Shown: positions 10,731-20,761 of the stretch, in pieces
How positions within the stretch are numbered: the stretch's first letter is position 1
How the letters are laid out: each line of letters begins with the position of its first letter
Source of the DNA: Serratia proteamaculans
Lineage (GTDB): Bacteria > Pseudomonadota > Gammaproteobacteria > Enterobacterales > Enterobacteriaceae
Assembly: GCF_008830365.1 (NCBI RefSeq)
Contig: NZ_WBKI01000010.1
Span: 36,647 to 100,646 of the forward strand
Length of the DNA stretch: 64,000 nt
Direction of reading: 5' to 3'
Notes under the pieces: generated by a model
Database searches by the model: none
What the model was told of the DNA's origin: nothing
What the model saw: only the letters and a program-made list of their open reading frames with translations
Translations under genes and position numbers: made by a program

Positions 10731-11081
10731 TTAGTTGGCGTAAGCCAGCAGGCTAAGCGAGTCGCGTGCCAGGGATTTGCACTTGTTGGGGGTAGGGATG
10801 GCGATACCACTGAGATCGCGATAGCTGTCTTCACCCAGCGCCTTCATATTAAAGCTATTATAGTTGCTCAGATCCCAACGGTTTTGCTGGGCAAAATAAA
10901 CGATGGCGCGTTTGATTTGGGCATTGGGCAAGTCGTTATAGCCGCAGTCATTTTTCAAATAAATAAAGACCGCCGTCAGATCGGCCAGATCTTCCGCCTC
11001 AGACTCATTCAGCGCCAGACTGGCGTTGGAGAACCCCAGCATGGTCAGTAACAGCACCAGTAACGTTGTTTTTTTCATCAT
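10731..11081 (-). CDS. yacC: YacC family secreted protein
   Basis: A 116-residue exported protein clearly homologous to E. coli YacC, whose role is unknown. A Sec signal peptide (positively charged MMKK start, hydrophobic LLVLLLTMLGF, cleavage near SLA-LN) precedes a conserved domain with two cysteines (NDCGYNDLP and PNKCKSLA) that could form a disulphide in the periplasm. Two ATGs are adjacent; the first is used, but the second is equally possible. It lies upstream of speE in the same direction, as in E. coli. Confidence 0.9.
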   Translation of the reverse strand: MMKKTTLLVLLLTMLGFSNASLALNESEAEDLADLTAVFIYLKNDCGYNDLPNAQIKRAIVYFAQQNRWDLSNYNSFNMKALGEDSYRDLSGIAIPTPNKCKSLARDSLSLLAYAN

Positions 11082-11178
11082 GAAAATAGACCTGTTTATT
11101 GTCCACAGACGTTATCACACTTGCTTGTAAAGGCACCAAATTTTATTACCTGCAGGTAACATAACCGGCAGCAAAGGC

Positions 11179-11209
11179 TTGACCTTCCGCTTAGGGGAGG
11201 GTTTAGGCT
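11179..11209 (+). promoter_or_regulatory. CueR-type copper-responsive promoter of cueO
   Basis: TTGACC (11179-11184) and TAGGCT (11204-11209) are separated by the over-long 19-bp spacer typical of MerR-family promoters. The spacer carries the dyad ACCTTCC (11182-11188) and GGAGGGT (11196-11202), one mismatch from the CueR consensus of E. coli cueO and copA. This predicts induction of cueO by Cu(I)-CueR. Confidence 0.85.
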
Positions 11210-11314
11210 GTGCGCAGATAAAGCTATATCCATAATCTTTCAAGGCGCAGGTTCATTGAATGAGCTGCACCTTACGTCGCATTAAGGGCCGATCACTGAA
11301 AAAGGGAGTCAGCG

Positions 11315-12934
11315 ATGTTACGCCGTGATTTTATCAAATTGACCGCTGCGCTGGGCGCGGCAAGTGCTTTACCCTTGTGGAGCCGGGGCGCGTGGGCAGC
11401 TGAACTGCCGGCGTTGCCGATCCCGCCGTTGCTGATGCCAGACGCGCAGGGGAACATCGCTTTGGCGCTGCAAACCGGTGAAATGAACTGGCTGCCAGGC
11501 AAGGCAACCCAAACCTGGGGGGTTAATGGTGCATTGCTGGGGCCGGCGGTACGGCTGCAGCGTGGCAAGCCGGTCACGGTGGATATCCGCAATGGCTTGC
11601 CGGAGGCCAGTACCGTCCACTGGCACGGTCTGGAAATCCCCGGCGACGTCGATGGCGGCCCACAGGCGCTGATCCAACCAGGTACCACGCGCAGGGTGCA
11701 GTTCACGGTGGAACAACCCGCAGCTACCTGCTGGTTCCATCCGCACACCCACGGCAAGACAGGTCAGCAGGTGATGATGGGCTTGGCAGGGCTGGTGCTG
11801 TTGGAAGATGAAGAGAGCAGCAAGCTGCCATTGCCGAAAACCTGGGGGCAGGATGATATTCCGGTGATCCTGCAGGACAAGCGGCTGGGCAAAGACGCAC
11901 AGATTGAATACCAACTGGATGTCATGAGCGCAGCGGTAGGCTGGTTCGGTGATCGCATGTTTACCAACGGTGCCCAGTATCCACGGCATGTGGCACCTCG
12001 CGGCTGGCTGCGCCTGCGTTTTCTCAACGGTTGCAATGCGCGTTCGTTGAATCTGGCAACCAGTGATAACCGTCCACTCTATGTGATCGCCAGTGATGGT
12101 GGTTTTCTGGCCGAACCGGTCAAGCTGACCGAGCTGTCGATGTTGATGGGCGAACGCTTCGAAGTGCTGGTGGATGCATCCGATGGCAAACCCTTTGATA
12201 TCGTCACGCTGCCGGTTAAACAGATGGGCATGACGCTGGCACCGTTCGACCAGCCGCTGCCGGTATTGCATATTCAGCCTTCGCTGGCGAAGGGCATCAA
12301 GACCATGCCGGACAGCTTGGTGAAACTGCCTGTATTACCGGCGGTGAGTGGGATCCAGGAGCGCTGGCTGCAACTGATGATGAACCCGCAGTTGGACAAG
12401 CTGGGCATGCAGGCCTTGATGGATCGCTACGGTCATCAGGCCATGGCCGGCATGAGCATGGATCACGGCAATATGGCTAAAGGCGGCGGTGAGATGGCCG
12501 ACATGAAAGGCATGGACCACGGTGCGATGAAAGGCATGGATCACGGTAATATGAAGGGGATGGATCAGGGTGCCAAGCCGTTCGACTTCAGCCATGGCAA
12601 TATGATCAACGGTAAAGCCTTCGACATGACCAAGCCGATGTTTGAGGCCAAGCGCGGAAAATATGAAAAATGGACCATTTCCGGTGAAGGCGACATGATG
12701 CTGCACCCGTTCCATATTCACGGCACTCAGTTCCGTATTCTGTCGGAAAACGGCAAGCCCCCGGCGGCCCATCGCAGCGGCTGGAAAGATACGGTGCTGG
12801 TCGAAGGTTGGCGCAGTGAAGTGCTGGTGCGTTTTGATCACCCAGCCAACAGCGATCATGCCTATATGGCCCACTGCCACCTGTTGGAACATGAAGATAC
12901 CGGCATGATGCTGGGCTTTACCGTAACCGACTGA
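11315..12934 (+). CDS. cueO: Multicopper oxidase CueO (cuprous oxidase)
   Basis: Periplasmic oxidase that converts Cu(I) to less toxic Cu(II), coupled to reduction of oxygen to water. The 539-residue protein has a Tat signal (RRDFIKL) and all four copper-binding motifs: HWHG, HPHTHG, HPFHIHG and the C-terminal [13 protein letters not shown] with the type 1 Cys/His. Residues about 380-430 form a Met/His-rich insert with repeated MDHG and MKGM units, which in CueO gates substrate access and binds extra copper. The ATG follows GGGAG by 6 bases. It is a single gene under a CueR promoter, upstream of hpt as in E. coli. Confidence 0.96.
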   Translation: MLRRDFIKLTAALGAASALPLWSRGAWAAELPALPIPPLLMPDAQGNIALALQTGEMNWLPGKATQTWGVNGALLGPAVRLQRGKPVTVDIRNGLPEASTVHWHGLEIPGDVDGGPQALIQPGTTRRVQFTVEQPAATCWFHPHTHGKTGQQVMMGLAGLVLLEDEESSKLPLPKTWGQDDIPVILQDKRLGKDAQIEYQLDVMSAAVGWFGDRMFTNGAQYPRHVAPRGWLRLRFLNGCNARSLNLATSDNRPLYVIASDGGFLAEPVKLTELSMLMGERFEVLVDASDGKPFDIVTLPVKQMGMTLAPFDQPLPVLHIQPSLAKGIKTMPDSLVKLPVLPAVSGIQERWLQLMMNPQLDKLGMQALMDRYGHQAMAGMSMDHGNMAKGGGEMADMKGMDHGAMKGMDHGNMKGMDQGAKPFDFSHGNMINGKAFDMTKPMFEAKRGKYEKWTISGEGDMMLHPFHIHGTQFRILSENGKPPAAHRSGWKDTVLVEGWRSEVLVRFDHPANSDHAYMAHCHLLEHEDTGMMLGFTVTD

Positions 12935-12993
12935 TCCACCCACCCTGGAACAACGGGCGGCGCACTCGCGTCGCCAGTGGCTTCAGGCTATGC

Positions 12994-12999
12994 TAAACT
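12994..12999 (+). promoter_or_regulatory. Predicted extended -10 of hpt
   Basis: TGCTAAACT is an extended -10 (TG-n-TAAACT) 34 bases before the hpt ATG; the -35 region (near TCGCCA) is poor, as is common for extended -10 promoters. Confidence 0.4.
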
Positions 13000-13033
13000 C
13001 TGCGCCCTTCTTCCGGCAACTGACCTGAAAACT

Positions 13034-13570
13034 ATGAAACACACTGTAGAAGTAATGATTTCCGAGCAGGAAGTTAAGACCCGTATTGCTGAACTTGGCC
13101 GCCAGATCACCGAAGATTACCGCGATAGCGGCAGTGATATGGTGTTGGTCGGGCTGCTGCGCGGCTCCTTTATGTTCATGGCCGATCTGTGTCGCACGAT
13201 TGAAGTGCCGCATGAGGTCGACTTTATGACCGCTTCCAGCTACGGCAGCGGCATGTCTACTACCCGTGATGTGAAAATCCTCAAGGATCTGGATGAAGAC
13301 ATCCGTGGTAAAGACGTGCTGATCGTGGAAGACATCATTGATTCCGGCAATACGCTGAACAAAGTGCGCGAAATTCTGGCGCTGCGCGGGCCGAAATCCC
13401 TGGCGATCTGTACCCTGCTGGACAAGCCTGAACGCCGTGAGGTTGAAGTGCCGGTGGAGTACGTGGGCTTCCCCATTCCGGACGAGTTTGTGGTGGGTTA
13501 TGGTATCGACTACGCCCAGCGTTATCGCCATCTGCCGTACGTTGGCAAAGTGGTGCTGCTGGACGAGTAA
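13034..13570 (+). CDS. hpt: Hypoxanthine phosphoribosyltransferase
   Basis: Purine salvage enzyme joining hypoxanthine (and, less well, guanine) to PRPP to give IMP. The 178-residue protein has the PRPP-binding loop [15 protein letters not shown] and the substrate-binding segment near the C-terminus ([20 protein letters not shown]). The frame is open further upstream, but 13034 gives the family start [13 protein letters not shown] and the exact E. coli length. It converges on can; a strong hairpin separates the two genes. Confidence 0.97.
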   Translation: MKHTVEVMISEQEVKTRIAELGRQITEDYRDSGSDMVLVGLLRGSFMFMADLCRTIEVPHEVDFMTASSYGSGMSTTRDVKILKDLDEDIRGKDVLIVEDIIDSGNTLNKVREILALRGPKSLAICTLLDKPERREVEVPVEYVGFPIPDEFVVGYGIDYAQRYRHLPYVGKVVLLDE

Positions 13571-13577
13571 TAAGCTG

Positions 13578-13599
13578 CGGGCGCGGTTTACCGCGCCCG
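13578..13599. terminator. Hairpin between convergent hpt and can
   Basis: A 10-bp stem CGGGCGCGGT/ACCGCGCCCG closes over a 2-base centre. It has no T-run on either strand, so it may act as a bidirectional 3'-end hairpin rather than a strict intrinsic terminator. Confidence 0.55.
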
Positions 13600-13607
13600 T
13601 GACAGAA

Positions 13608-14264
13608 TTAAATGCCCTTATCCTGCTGCAATGTAGCCATGGCCTTGCGATAGCCCATCTCCAGGCTTTCGCGGCTGGTGGCCGCCACTTCAAGATCGCG
13701 CAAGCGTCCGTCCTGGATGCCATACACCCAACCGTGAATCATGACTTTCTGGCCACGTTTCCACGCTGATTGCATGATGGTGGAATGGCCCAGGTTGTAG
13801 ACCTGCTCAATCACGTTGATTTCACAGAGTACGTCGAGGCGTTGTTCCGGCTCCAGTTCACCCAACAGTGAGCTGTGCTTGTACCACAGGTCACGAATGT
13901 GCAGCAGCCAGTTGTTGATCAGCCCCAGTTCCGGGTTCTCAACCGCGGCTTCCACACCGCCGCAGCCCAGGTGGCCGCAAATAATGATATGTTCAACTTC
14001 CAGCACGTCGACGGCGTACTGCACCACTGACAGGCAGTTTAAATCGGTATGAATCACCAGGTTGGCCACGTTACGGTGGACAAACAGTTCACCTGGCTCC
14101 AGCCCGGTCAGTCTTTCCGCGGGAACGCGGCTGTCTGAACAACCTATCCATAAAAAGCGGGGCTTTTGCGCCTGGGCTAAACGTTCAAAAAAGTCTGGGT
14201 CTTCCTTGCTGATGTTAGCTGACCAGGTATGGTTATTAGCGATAAGCTTTTCGATTTCTTTCAT
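13608..14264 (-). CDS. can: Beta-class carbonic anhydrase
   Basis: Interconverts CO2 and bicarbonate; essential in E. coli at ambient CO2 because it supplies bicarbonate for carboxylations. The 218-residue protein carries the beta-class zinc ligands Cys42, Asp44 (CSDSR), His98 and Cys101 (HLGCGG) with Arg46 completing the Asp-Arg dyad. Longer upstream starts are open, but the ATG at 14264 gives the E. coli-like MKEIEKLI start and length. It is divergent from yadG, as in E. coli, so the 236-base gap holds both promoters. Confidence 0.96.
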   Translation of the reverse strand: MKEIEKLIANNHTWSANISKEDPDFFERLAQAQKPRFLWIGCSDSRVPAERLTGLEPGELFVHRNVANLVIHTDLNCLSVVQYAVDVLEVEHIIICGHLGCGGVEAAVENPELGLINNWLLHIRDLWYKHSSLLGELEPEQRLDVLCEINVIEQVYNLGHSTIMQSAWKRGQKVMIHGWVYGIQDGRLRDLEVAATSRESLEMGYRKAMATLQQDKGI

Positions 14265-14500
14265 GGAGGTTATAGACCTGTAACGAACAGATTGCGTTGG
14301 GGTAATATAGGACAAGCATCACATTTTGGAAATCGGAACAGTTACGCAAGACGGTATTCAGCCACTTTTTATACAGTATGGCGGGATGGAACCTGAATTT
14401 TCCGCACGGATTTGCCTCAGTGAAAACGCTGCTGATGATAAGATCATCTTCATTACAAGACGCAGCAGCATACTCATCGTCACAAGGTACTTTTTAACTT

Positions 14501-15424
14501 ATGAATTATGCACTGGAAATAGCGCAGTTAACCAAGACTTACGCCGGTGGCGTCAAGGCATTGCGCGGGATCGACCTGAACGTCGAGGCAGGGGATTTCT
14601 ACGCTTTGCTGGGGCCTAACGGCGCCGGGAAATCCACCACCATCGGCATTATCAGCTCGCTAGTCAATAAGACGTCCGGCAGCGTGCGGGTGTTCGGCTA
14701 CGACATCGATAAAGACATTGTTAATGCCAAACGCCAGCTTGGGCTGGTGCCGCAGGAGTTCAACTTTAACCCGTTTGAAACCGTGATGCAGATTGTGGTC
14801 AATCAGGCGGGCTACTATGGCGTGACTCGCCGTGAAGCCCTGGTGCGGGCGGAAAAATACCTGACCCAGTTGGATCTGTGGGGCAAGCGCGATGAACGTG
14901 CCCGCATGTTATCCGGCGGGATGAAGCGCCGCCTGATGATCGCCCGCGCATTGATGCATCAGCCAAAATTGCTGATCCTCGATGAACCGACTGCCGGGGT
15001 AGATATCGAGCTGCGCCGCTCGATGTGGGGCTTCCTGAAAGAGCTCAACGCGCAGGGCACCACCATTATCCTCACCACCCACTATCTGGAAGAGGCAGAA
15101 ATGCTGTGCCGCAATATCGGCATTATCCAGAACGGCGAACTGGTGGAAAATACCTCGATGAAAGGTCTGTTGGCCAAGCTGAAGTCTGAAACCTTCATCC
15201 TCGATCTGGCGGCGAAAAGCCCGTTACCGAAACTGGACGGTTACCGCCACCGCCTGACGGACACTTCAACGCTGGAAGTGGAAGTGATGCGCGAGCAGGG
15301 CCTGAATGGCCTGTTTGCCCAGCTCAGCACCCAGGGCGTTCAGGTACTGAGTATGCGTAACAAGGCTAACCGGCTGGAAGAGCTGTTTGTCACCCTGGTT
15401 AACGGTAATGGAGAAAAAGCATGA
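14501..15424 (+). CDS. yadG: ABC exporter ATPase YadG
   Basis: ATP-binding subunit of a two-gene ABC-2 type exporter with YadH; the substrate is unknown. The 307-residue protein has Walker A GPNGAGKST, the signature LSGGMKRR, Walker B LLILDEPTAGVD and the switch histidine in TTHYLEEAE. Its C-terminal extension of about 90 residues is typical of drug/polysaccharide-type exporter ATPases. The stop overlaps the yadH start by 4 bases (ATGA), indicating translational coupling. The ribosome site is weak. Confidence 0.94.
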   Translation: MNYALEIAQLTKTYAGGVKALRGIDLNVEAGDFYALLGPNGAGKSTTIGIISSLVNKTSGSVRVFGYDIDKDIVNAKRQLGLVPQEFNFNPFETVMQIVVNQAGYYGVTRREALVRAEKYLTQLDLWGKRDERARMLSGGMKRRLMIARALMHQPKLLILDEPTAGVDIELRRSMWGFLKELNAQGTTIILTTHYLEEAEMLCRNIGIIQNGELVENTSMKGLLAKLKSETFILDLAAKSPLPKLDGYRHRLTDTSTLEVEVMREQGLNGLFAQLSTQGVQVLSMRNKANRLEELFVTLVNGNGEKA

Positions 15425-16191
15425 TGCGTTTGTATTGGGTGGCCTTACAGAGCATCTGGGCCAAAGAGATCAACCGTTTTGCCCGCATCTGGATCCAGAC
15501 GCTGGTACCGCCGGTGATCACCATGACGCTGTATTTCATCATCTTCGGCAACCTGATTGGTTCACGTATCGGTGAGATGCACGGTTTTGATTACATGCAG
15601 TTTATCGTCCCTGGCCTGATCATGATGGCGGTGATCACCAACTCATATGCCAACGTGGCCTCCTCGTTCTTCAGCGCCAAATTCCAACGCAATATTGAAG
15701 AACTGCTGGTGGCGCCGGTACCGACGCACGTGGTGATCGCCGGTTACGTCGGCGGTGGTGTCGCGCGCGGTGTTTGTGTCGGCGTGCTGGTCACCGTGAT
15801 CTCGCTGTTCTTCGTGCCGCTACAGGTGCATGCCTGGTGGGTGATTGTGGCCACGCTGCTGCTGACGGCGATTTTGTTCTCGCTGGCGGGCCTGATCAAT
15901 GCGGTGTTTGCCACCACCTTTGACGATATCAGCCTGATCCCGACCTTCGTACTGACGCCGCTGACCTATCTGGGTGGGGTGTTTTACTCGCTGACGCTGC
16001 TGCCGCCGTTCTGGCAGGCGGTGTCCAAACTGAACCCGATCGTCTACATGATCAGCGGATTCCGCTATGGCTTCCTGGGCATCAGCGACGTGCCGTTGGC
16101 GCTGACCATGACGGTGCTGGTGGCGTTTATTGCGGTGTTCTACCTGTTGTCCTGGTACCTGATTGAGCGCGGTCGCGGTCTGCGTACCTGA
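15421..16191 (+). CDS. yadH: ABC-2 type exporter permease YadH
   Basis: Inner-membrane partner of YadG. The 256-residue protein has six predicted membrane helices and the ABC-2 signature late in the sequence (FVLTPLTYLGGVFYSLTLLPPFW followed by LNPIVYMISGFRYG in shorter stretches). It is highly similar to E. coli YadH in length and sequence. It presumably forms a homodimer with two YadG subunits; the exported substrate is not known. An intrinsic terminator follows. Confidence 0.93.
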   Translation: MMRLYWVALQSIWAKEINRFARIWIQTLVPPVITMTLYFIIFGNLIGSRIGEMHGFDYMQFIVPGLIMMAVITNSYANVASSFFSAKFQRNIEELLVAPVPTHVVIAGYVGGGVARGVCVGVLVTVISLFFVPLQVHAWWVIVATLLLTAILFSLAGLINAVFATTFDDISLIPTFVLTPLTYLGGVFYSLTLLPPFWQAVSKLNPIVYMISGFRYGFLGISDVPLALTMTVLVAFIAVFYLLSWYLIERGRGLRT

Positions 16192-16200
16192 TTAACCCGT

Positions 16201-16232
16201 GTCCCCGGGCATCGCGTGCGGGGACGCTTTTA
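16201..16232 (+). terminator. yadGH terminator
   Basis: A 7-bp stem GTCCCCG/CGGGGAC with an 11-nt loop is followed by CTTTTATT, 10 bases after the yadH stop. Confidence 0.65.
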
Positions 16233-16342
16233 TTGACCTGAAGCAAGCACCCTGTAAATCAATAAAATTGCTCAAATAACCCCTTTCTCCCGGCTGTTCA
16301 AATCGTGCTATGCTGGCGCTCCACATTTTCTCCATTTTGTTA

Positions 16343-16387
16343 TATGCCCTATGAATTTCAAGTTGCGGCTTGAAAGGCGAGGGGTAT
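16343..16387 (+). repeat. Dispersed palindromic repeat, full copy
   Basis: About 45 bases with near-complementary ends (TATGCCC and GGGGTAT) and a perfect inner stem TTTCAAG/CTTGAAA around TTGCGG. The copy at 18163-18208 (inverted) has the same order of motifs and 5725-5756 is a shortened form. It lies between yadH and the deacetylase gene and would be in the latter's leader. Confidence 0.65.
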
Positions 16388-16413
16388 TACGCACTCGTAA
16401 GCAGAACATAACC

Positions 16414-17694
16414 ATGCGGTCTACACACAAGATAGCGGCTGGGTTACTCGGCATCCTGATGTCACTTGTCGCCCCGGCAAGCCTGGCAAATTTGCTGTCG
16501 GAAGACAGTGCTGTTAAATCCGAATATATGGAGGCGCAACGCGACAGCGAAGTCTATTCGCTGATTGGCGAGCATGTCATTCCGGTTGGTGAAGTGAAAC
16601 AGGGGCAACTGATCCAGGTGTTCCCGGCGGATGCGGAATATTACGAGTTCAAATTCGGCCACGGCACGGGGTTTATCGATAAAGACGATGTGCGCGATCT
16701 CAAAAAATCACGCAAGGTGAAGGATGATCTGGGGGAACTGAATAAACCGCTGACCAACCAGAATCTGATCACTCACAAGGCGATCAACGTTTATACCGAT
16801 GCGGATAACAGCAGCGATGTGTTTGGCGTACTGGAAGAGAACCTGCGCTACCCGATCATCGGTAAGCTGAAAGACCGGCTCAACAATACCTGGTACGAGA
16901 TCAACATTGGCGATCGCCTGGGTTATGTCAGTGAGCTGGACTGCGAGATTGACACAGGTATACCGATACTGACCTACCATCATCTGCTGAAAAACGAAGA
17001 GAACAAGCGCTTCCGCCATACCTCGACCACCACGTCGGACGTGGCGTTCAGTAACCAGATGACCTATCTGAAGCAGGCGGGGTATGACACCATTTCCCTG
17101 TATCAGTTGGAAGCCTACCTGAAAAATCAGATCAACCTGCCGGGCAGGGCGGTAGTACTGACGTTTGATGACGGGCTGAAATCGGTCTATCGCTATGCTT
17201 ACCCAGTCTTGAAGAATTACGGCTTCCGCGCTACGGCGTTTATCATTTCTTCGCGCATTAAACGTCACCCGCAAAAGTGGAACCCAGACTCGCTGCAGTT
17301 TATGAGTATTTCCGAACTGAAGCAGATTCAGGACGTCTTCGACGTGCAGTCGCATACCCATTTCCTGCATCGTACCGACGGTAATCGTCAGCCGATCCTG
17401 CTGAGCCGCTCGCTGCACAATATCGAATTCGATTTTGAGCACTCACGCCGTGCGCTGTCGCAGTTTAATCCGCATGTGCTGTATGTGTCCTACCCGTTTG
17501 GCGGCTACAACCAGCGGGCGATACAGGCCGCGAAAGATGCCGGGTTCCATATGGCAGTGACCACGGTGCAGGGTAAAGTGAAACCGGGGGATAACCCCTA
17601 TACGCTGAAACGGCTGTATATTTTGCGCACCGACTCGATTCAGACCATGGCGGACAGAATAGCCAACAAGCCAGGAACGCTGGTGGTGCAATAG
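16414..17694 (+). CDS. yadE: Exported polysaccharide deacetylase, YadE-like
   Basis: Predicted periplasmic NodB-type carbohydrate deacetylase; the gene position between yadH and panD is that of E. coli yadE. The 426-residue protein has a Sec signal (cleavage near SLA-NLL; no lipobox cysteine), two SH3-like stretches (about residues 35-95 and 110-165), then the deacetylase domain with the metal/catalytic motifs LTFDDG, SHTHFLH and SYPFGGYN. The substrate is unknown; PgaB-like glucosamine polymers or peptidoglycan are candidates. The ATG at 16414 is chosen because the open frame before it is made of the palindromic repeat, and the signal peptide starts there. Confidence 0.82.
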   Translation: MRSTHKIAAGLLGILMSLVAPASLANLLSEDSAVKSEYMEAQRDSEVYSLIGEHVIPVGEVKQGQLIQVFPADAEYYEFKFGHGTGFIDKDDVRDLKKSRKVKDDLGELNKPLTNQNLITHKAINVYTDADNSSDVFGVLEENLRYPIIGKLKDRLNNTWYEINIGDRLGYVSELDCEIDTGIPILTYHHLLKNEENKRFRHTSTTTSDVAFSNQMTYLKQAGYDTISLYQLEAYLKNQINLPGRAVVLTFDDGLKSVYRYAYPVLKNYGFRATAFIISSRIKRHPQKWNPDSLQFMSISELKQIQDVFDVQSHTHFLHRTDGNRQPILLSRSLHNIEFDFEHSRRALSQFNPHVLYVSYPFGGYNQRAIQAAKDAGFHMAVTTVQGKVKPGDNPYTLKRLYILRTDSIQTMADRIANKPGTLVVQ

Positions 17695-17703
17695 CAAGAA
17701 AGG

Positions 17704-17733
17704 AACGGGCGCCGACAGCGCCCGTTTTGTTTT
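17704..17733 (+). terminator. Intrinsic terminator after yadE-like gene
   Basis: A 9-bp perfect stem AACGGGCGC/GCGCCCGTT, 5-nt loop, then TTTTGTTTT. It abuts the stop of the convergent panD at 17732. Confidence 0.85.
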
Positions 17734-18112
17734 AGGCGACCTGTACCGGCACGGCTTTCGCCTTGCGTTGCAGGTGGTTGTCACCTTCGAAATAGGCCAC
17801 TTTAGGATGGTGCTGGCGGGCATCGGCGTCGCTCATCTGCACATAGGAACAGATGATCAGTTTGTCGCCCACGCAGGCGCAACGTGCTGCCGCGCCGTTG
17901 ACCGAAATAATGCGCGAACCGCGTTCGGCGGCGATGGCATAGGTCGAGAAACGCTGACCGTTATCAACGTTATAGATATCGATAGCTTCATATTCCAGAA
18001 TGCCTGCGGCTTCCAGGAAGTCCTGGTCGATGGCGCAGGAGCCCTCATAGTGCAAGTCAGCCTGAGTCACTTTCACCCGATGCAGCTTGCCTTGCAGCAT
18101 AGTACGTATCAT
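17732..18112 (-). CDS. panD: Aspartate 1-decarboxylase proenzyme
   Basis: Makes beta-alanine for pantothenate by decarboxylating aspartate. It is a pyruvoyl enzyme whose 126-residue precursor is cleaved between Gly24 and Ser25 (in HYEGSCAID), a step helped by PanZ in enterobacteria. Length and sequence match E. coli PanD. It lies downstream of panB and panC in the same direction but is separated by 143 bases holding a palindromic repeat, so its level may differ from that of panBC. Confidence 0.97.
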   Translation of the reverse strand: MIRTMLQGKLHRVKVTQADLHYEGSCAIDQDFLEAAGILEYEAIDIYNVDNGQRFSTYAIAAERGSRIISVNGAAARCACVGDKLIICSYVQMSDADARQHHPKVAYFEGDNHLQRKAKAVPVQVA

Positions 18113-18162
18113 AACTTTACCTAACTAAGTTTCAGCCTTCACAGGCGATTGAGGTGGCGTCC

Positions 18163-18208
18163 TAAACCCTTCGTCTTTCAAGCTGCAACTCGAAATCCAT
18201 TAGGGTAG
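18163..18208 (-). repeat. Dispersed palindromic repeat, inverted copy
   Basis: On the minus strand this reads TACCCTAATGGATTTCGAG, then TTGCAGCTTGAAAGACGA and AGGGT, the same order of blocks as at 16343-16387. It sits between panC and panD in the transcribed direction, where such palindromes often modulate mRNA decay. Confidence 0.65.
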
Positions 18209-18255
18209 ATTTTTTATTACTTTCCCGGTAACAGCGGTACCAAATATGCAAAAAC

Positions 18256-19110
18256 CTACAGCGTCAGGTCAACCTGTTGATTGTCGATCAACCGCGCTTT
18301 ACCCAGCCAGGCGGCCATTAACACCACGGCACGTTGGCTTTCAACACCCAGCGGTTGCAGGCTGTCGGCGTCGCGGATAAACAGCTCATCCGGCGTGAAA
18401 CCAGCGTTGCGCAGGTGTTCGGCGGTTTGTTCCAGCAACTCGTTGACGTGGCGTTCGCCGTTGCTGAGCTGTTCAGCCAACGCATTCATGATTTTGCTGA
18501 GCTGCGGGGCGATTTTACGCTCTTCAGCGGTCAGATAGCCGTTGCGCGAGCTGAGCGCCAGGCCATCTTTGGCTCGCACGGTCGGCACGCCGACGATATC
18601 GATGTCATAGCCCATGTCCGCCACCATCTTGCGGATCAACGCCAGTTGCTGGTAATCCTTCTCGCCAAAACAGGCCAGATCCGGCTGCACCAGATTGAAC
18701 AACTTGCTGACAATGGTGGCGACGCCGCGGAAGTGGCCCGGACGGCTGGCACCTTCCAGCATGCTGGAGATACCCGGCACATCGACGTAGGTTTGCTGTT
18801 CCAGCCCCTGCGGATAGACATCGGCCGGGGCCGGTGCAAACACCAGTTCAACGCCGCGACGGGTCAGCTTTTCGCTGTCCTCCTGCAGGGTGCGTGGGTA
18901 ACGCGCCAGATCTTCTGGACGTTCGAATTGCATCGGGTTGACGAAGATACTGACCACCACGATATCGGCGCGCGCACGGGCTTCATCGATCAGTGTCATA
19001 TGGCCTTCGTGCAGGTTGCCCATGGTTGGCACCAGCGCGATGCGTTTCCCATCCTGACGCCAGCGGCGTATCTGCTGACGCAACAGCGGCAGGGTTTCGA
19101 TAATTACCAT
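18256..19110 (-). CDS. panC: Pantothenate synthetase
   Basis: Condenses pantoate and beta-alanine with ATP to give pantothenate. The 284-residue protein has the nucleotidyltransferase HIGH-like motif in [13 protein letters not shown] and the FGEKDYQQL and KMSSR-like RNGYL segments that bind ATP and pantoate. It has a TAGGAG ribosome site 8 bases before the ATG and follows panB by 24 bases, so panBC is an operon as in E. coli. The stop codon is TAG. Confidence 0.97.
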   Translation of the reverse strand: MVIIETLPLLRQQIRRWRQDGKRIALVPTMGNLHEGHMTLIDEARARADIVVVSIFVNPMQFERPEDLARYPRTLQEDSEKLTRRGVELVFAPAPADVYPQGLEQQTYVDVPGISSMLEGASRPGHFRGVATIVSKLFNLVQPDLACFGEKDYQQLALIRKMVADMGYDIDIVGVPTVRAKDGLALSSRNGYLTAEERKIAPQLSKIMNALAEQLSNGERHVNELLEQTAEHLRNAGFTPDELFIRDADSLQPLGVESQRAVVLMAAWLGKARLIDNQQVDLTL

Positions 19111-19134
19111 TGCATAACTCCTAACGCGGTCACT

Positions 19135-19929
19135 TTAGTTGAAAGAGTGCTCTTCAGCGGGGTAAATTCCTTGCTCCACGTCCTGAATATAGTGTTGCAC
19201 CGCCGAGCGGATATCGCCGCTTTGCGCCAGGAAGTTTTTAGCGAATTTCGGCGTGTGACCGCCGGTGATACCGAATGCGTCGTGCATCACCAGGATCTGG
19301 CCATCAGTGGCGTTACCGGCGCCAATGCCGATCACTGGGATGGTCAGGGCTTCGGTGACCTTGCGTGCCAGTTCGGTCGGTACACACTCCAGCACCAGCA
19401 GTTGGATACCGGCCAGCTCCAGATTTTTTGCATCTTCCAGCAGCTGCTTGGCGGCGAGCTCATCACGGCCCTGCACCTTGTAGCCGCCGAATACGTTGAC
19501 CGACTGCGGTGTCAGGCCGAGGTGGCCGCATACCGGCACGGCACGTTCGGTGAGCGTTTTCACCGTTTCACACAGCCAACTGCCGCCTTCCAGCTTCACC
19601 ATATTGGCACCGGCCTGCATCAGTTCGGCGGCATTGGCACAGGCCAACTGTGGGGTGGCGTAACTCATAAAGGGCAGGTCGGCCAGCAGCAGACAGGCCG
19701 GAGCGCCACGGCGCACGGCACGGGTATGATAGGCAATGTCGGCGACGGTGACCGGCAGCGTGGAGTCGTGGCCCTGCAGCGTCATGCCCAGCGAATCGCC
19801 CACCAGCAGCACTTTAACGCCTTGCTCTTCAAACAGTTTGGCAAAGCTGGCATCGTAGGCGGTGAGGGAAGCAAACTTGCGCTGTTCCTGCTTCCACTGG
19901 TGCAAATGGGTCACGGTGGTGGGTTTCAT
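19135..19929 (-). CDS. panB: 3-methyl-2-oxobutanoate hydroxymethyltransferase
   Basis: First step of the pantothenate branch: transfers a hydroxymethyl group from methylene-THF to ketoisovalerate, giving ketopantoate. The 264-residue TIM-barrel protein has the metal-binding GDSLGM (Asp) and the conserved GHLGLTPQS and GIGAG segments. The ATG at 19929 is preferred over an upstream start because it follows AGGAGA and gives the family start MKPTTVTHL and the E. coli length. Confidence 0.97.
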   Translation of the reverse strand: MKPTTVTHLHQWKQEQRKFASLTAYDASFAKLFEEQGVKVLLVGDSLGMTLQGHDSTLPVTVADIAYHTRAVRRGAPACLLLADLPFMSYATPQLACANAAELMQAGANMVKLEGGSWLCETVKTLTERAVPVCGHLGLTPQSVNVFGGYKVQGRDELAAKQLLEDAKNLELAGIQLLVLECVPTELARKVTEALTIPVIGIGAGNATDGQILVMHDAFGITGGHTPKFAKNFLAQSGDIRSAVQHYIQDVEQGIYPAEEHSFN

Positions 19930-20037
19930 CACGTCGTCTCCTGAATAGGGTCGTGCGGCGTGCGCAGGGCCCTGGCTGCAAAAAAGTGCTGTCATTCTAC
20001 TGTAACCCTAACGGGGTGGGTAGCGCAGATCATAATG

Positions 20038-20070
20038 CTTAAGCGGTTCTTAAGAACCTTGTGGTGTAAT
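20038..20070 (+). promoter_or_regulatory. QseB/PmrA-type box and promoter of qseBC
   Basis: Two perfect CTTAAG half-sites (20038-20043 and 20049-20054) are spaced by 5 bases, the arrangement recognised by the PmrA/QseB branch of response regulators. A TGTAAT -10 candidate (20065-20070) lies 10 bases downstream, so the box covers the -35. This predicts autoregulation of the qseBC genes. Confidence 0.7.
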
Positions 20071-20098
20071 GGCCTGCAATGGCTAAAAAAGGACGCAC

Positions 20099-20761
20099 AT
20101 GCGAATTCTGCTGATAGAAGATGACAAGTTAATCGGCGACGGTATCAAGGCCGGGCTGACCAAGCTCGGCTTTAATCTGGACTGGTTTACCGATGGGCTG
20201 GTCGGCAAAAATGCGCTGGAAAGCGCGCCCTACGATGCGGTGATCCTCGATCTGAGCCTGCCGGGCCTTGATGGCCTGGACTTGTTGCGTCAGTGGCGAC
20301 AGGCCGGTCATGACGTGCCGGTGCTGATCCTGACCGCGCGCGACGCGCTGGAGCAACGAGTCAACGGCCTGCAAAGCGGGGCAGATGATTATCTGTGCAA
20401 GCCTTTTGCCCTGGCGGAGGTGGCGGCGCGGCTGCAGGCGTTGATCCGCCGTCGCCATGGCCAACTGATGCCACAATTGGTGCATGGCAATGTGGTGTTT
20501 GATACCGCCACCCGCAGCGTGAGCTGCAACGGCGAGCCGGTCACGCTGACGCCACGCGAACTGGCGGTGCTGGAACTGTTCCTGCATAACAAGGGGCGGG
20601 TGCTGGCGCGGCCGCTGATCCAGGAAAAACTGTACAACTGGGACGATGACGTCAGCAGCAACGCCGTGGAGGTCCATATCCATCATCTGCGGCGCAAGCT
20701 GGGTAACGGGTTCATCCGCACTCTTCACGGCGTGGGTTACACGTTGGGGGATGACGCGTGA
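20099..20761 (+). CDS. qseB: OmpR-family response regulator, QseB-like
   Basis: DNA-binding response regulator of a two-component pair. The 220-residue protein has an N-terminal receiver domain (acidic pocket EDD, phospho-acceptor Asp51 in VILDLSLPG, Lys in CKPFAL) and a C-terminal winged helix ([17 protein letters not shown]). It is closest to E. coli QseB in sequence and length. The location between panB and folK differs from E. coli, where qseBC follows ygiW. The last codon overlaps the kinase start by 4 bases. PmrA or another paralogue is an alternative name. Confidence 0.85.
   Translation: MRILLIEDDKLIGDGIKAGLTKLGFNLDWFTDGLVGKNALESAPYDAVILDLSLPGLDGLDLLRQWRQAGHDVPVLILTARDALEQRVNGLQSGADDYLCKPFALAEVAARLQALIRRRHGQLMPQLVHGNVVFDTATRSVSCNGEPVTLTPRELAVLELFLHNKGRVLARPLIQEKLYNWDDDVSSNAVEVHIHHLRRKLGNGFIRTLHGVGYTLGDDA

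Noticed and set aside
11224..11276. Fourth copy of the dispersed palindromic repeat in the cueO leader
   Set aside because: Only short blocks (CTTTCAAG, GCAGG) resemble the others and the terminal arms are missing, so it was not called as a feature.
18334..19944. 536-codon plus-strand frame across panC and panB
   Set aside because: Shadow of the two well-conserved pan genes, with the same low-complexity composition and no homology.
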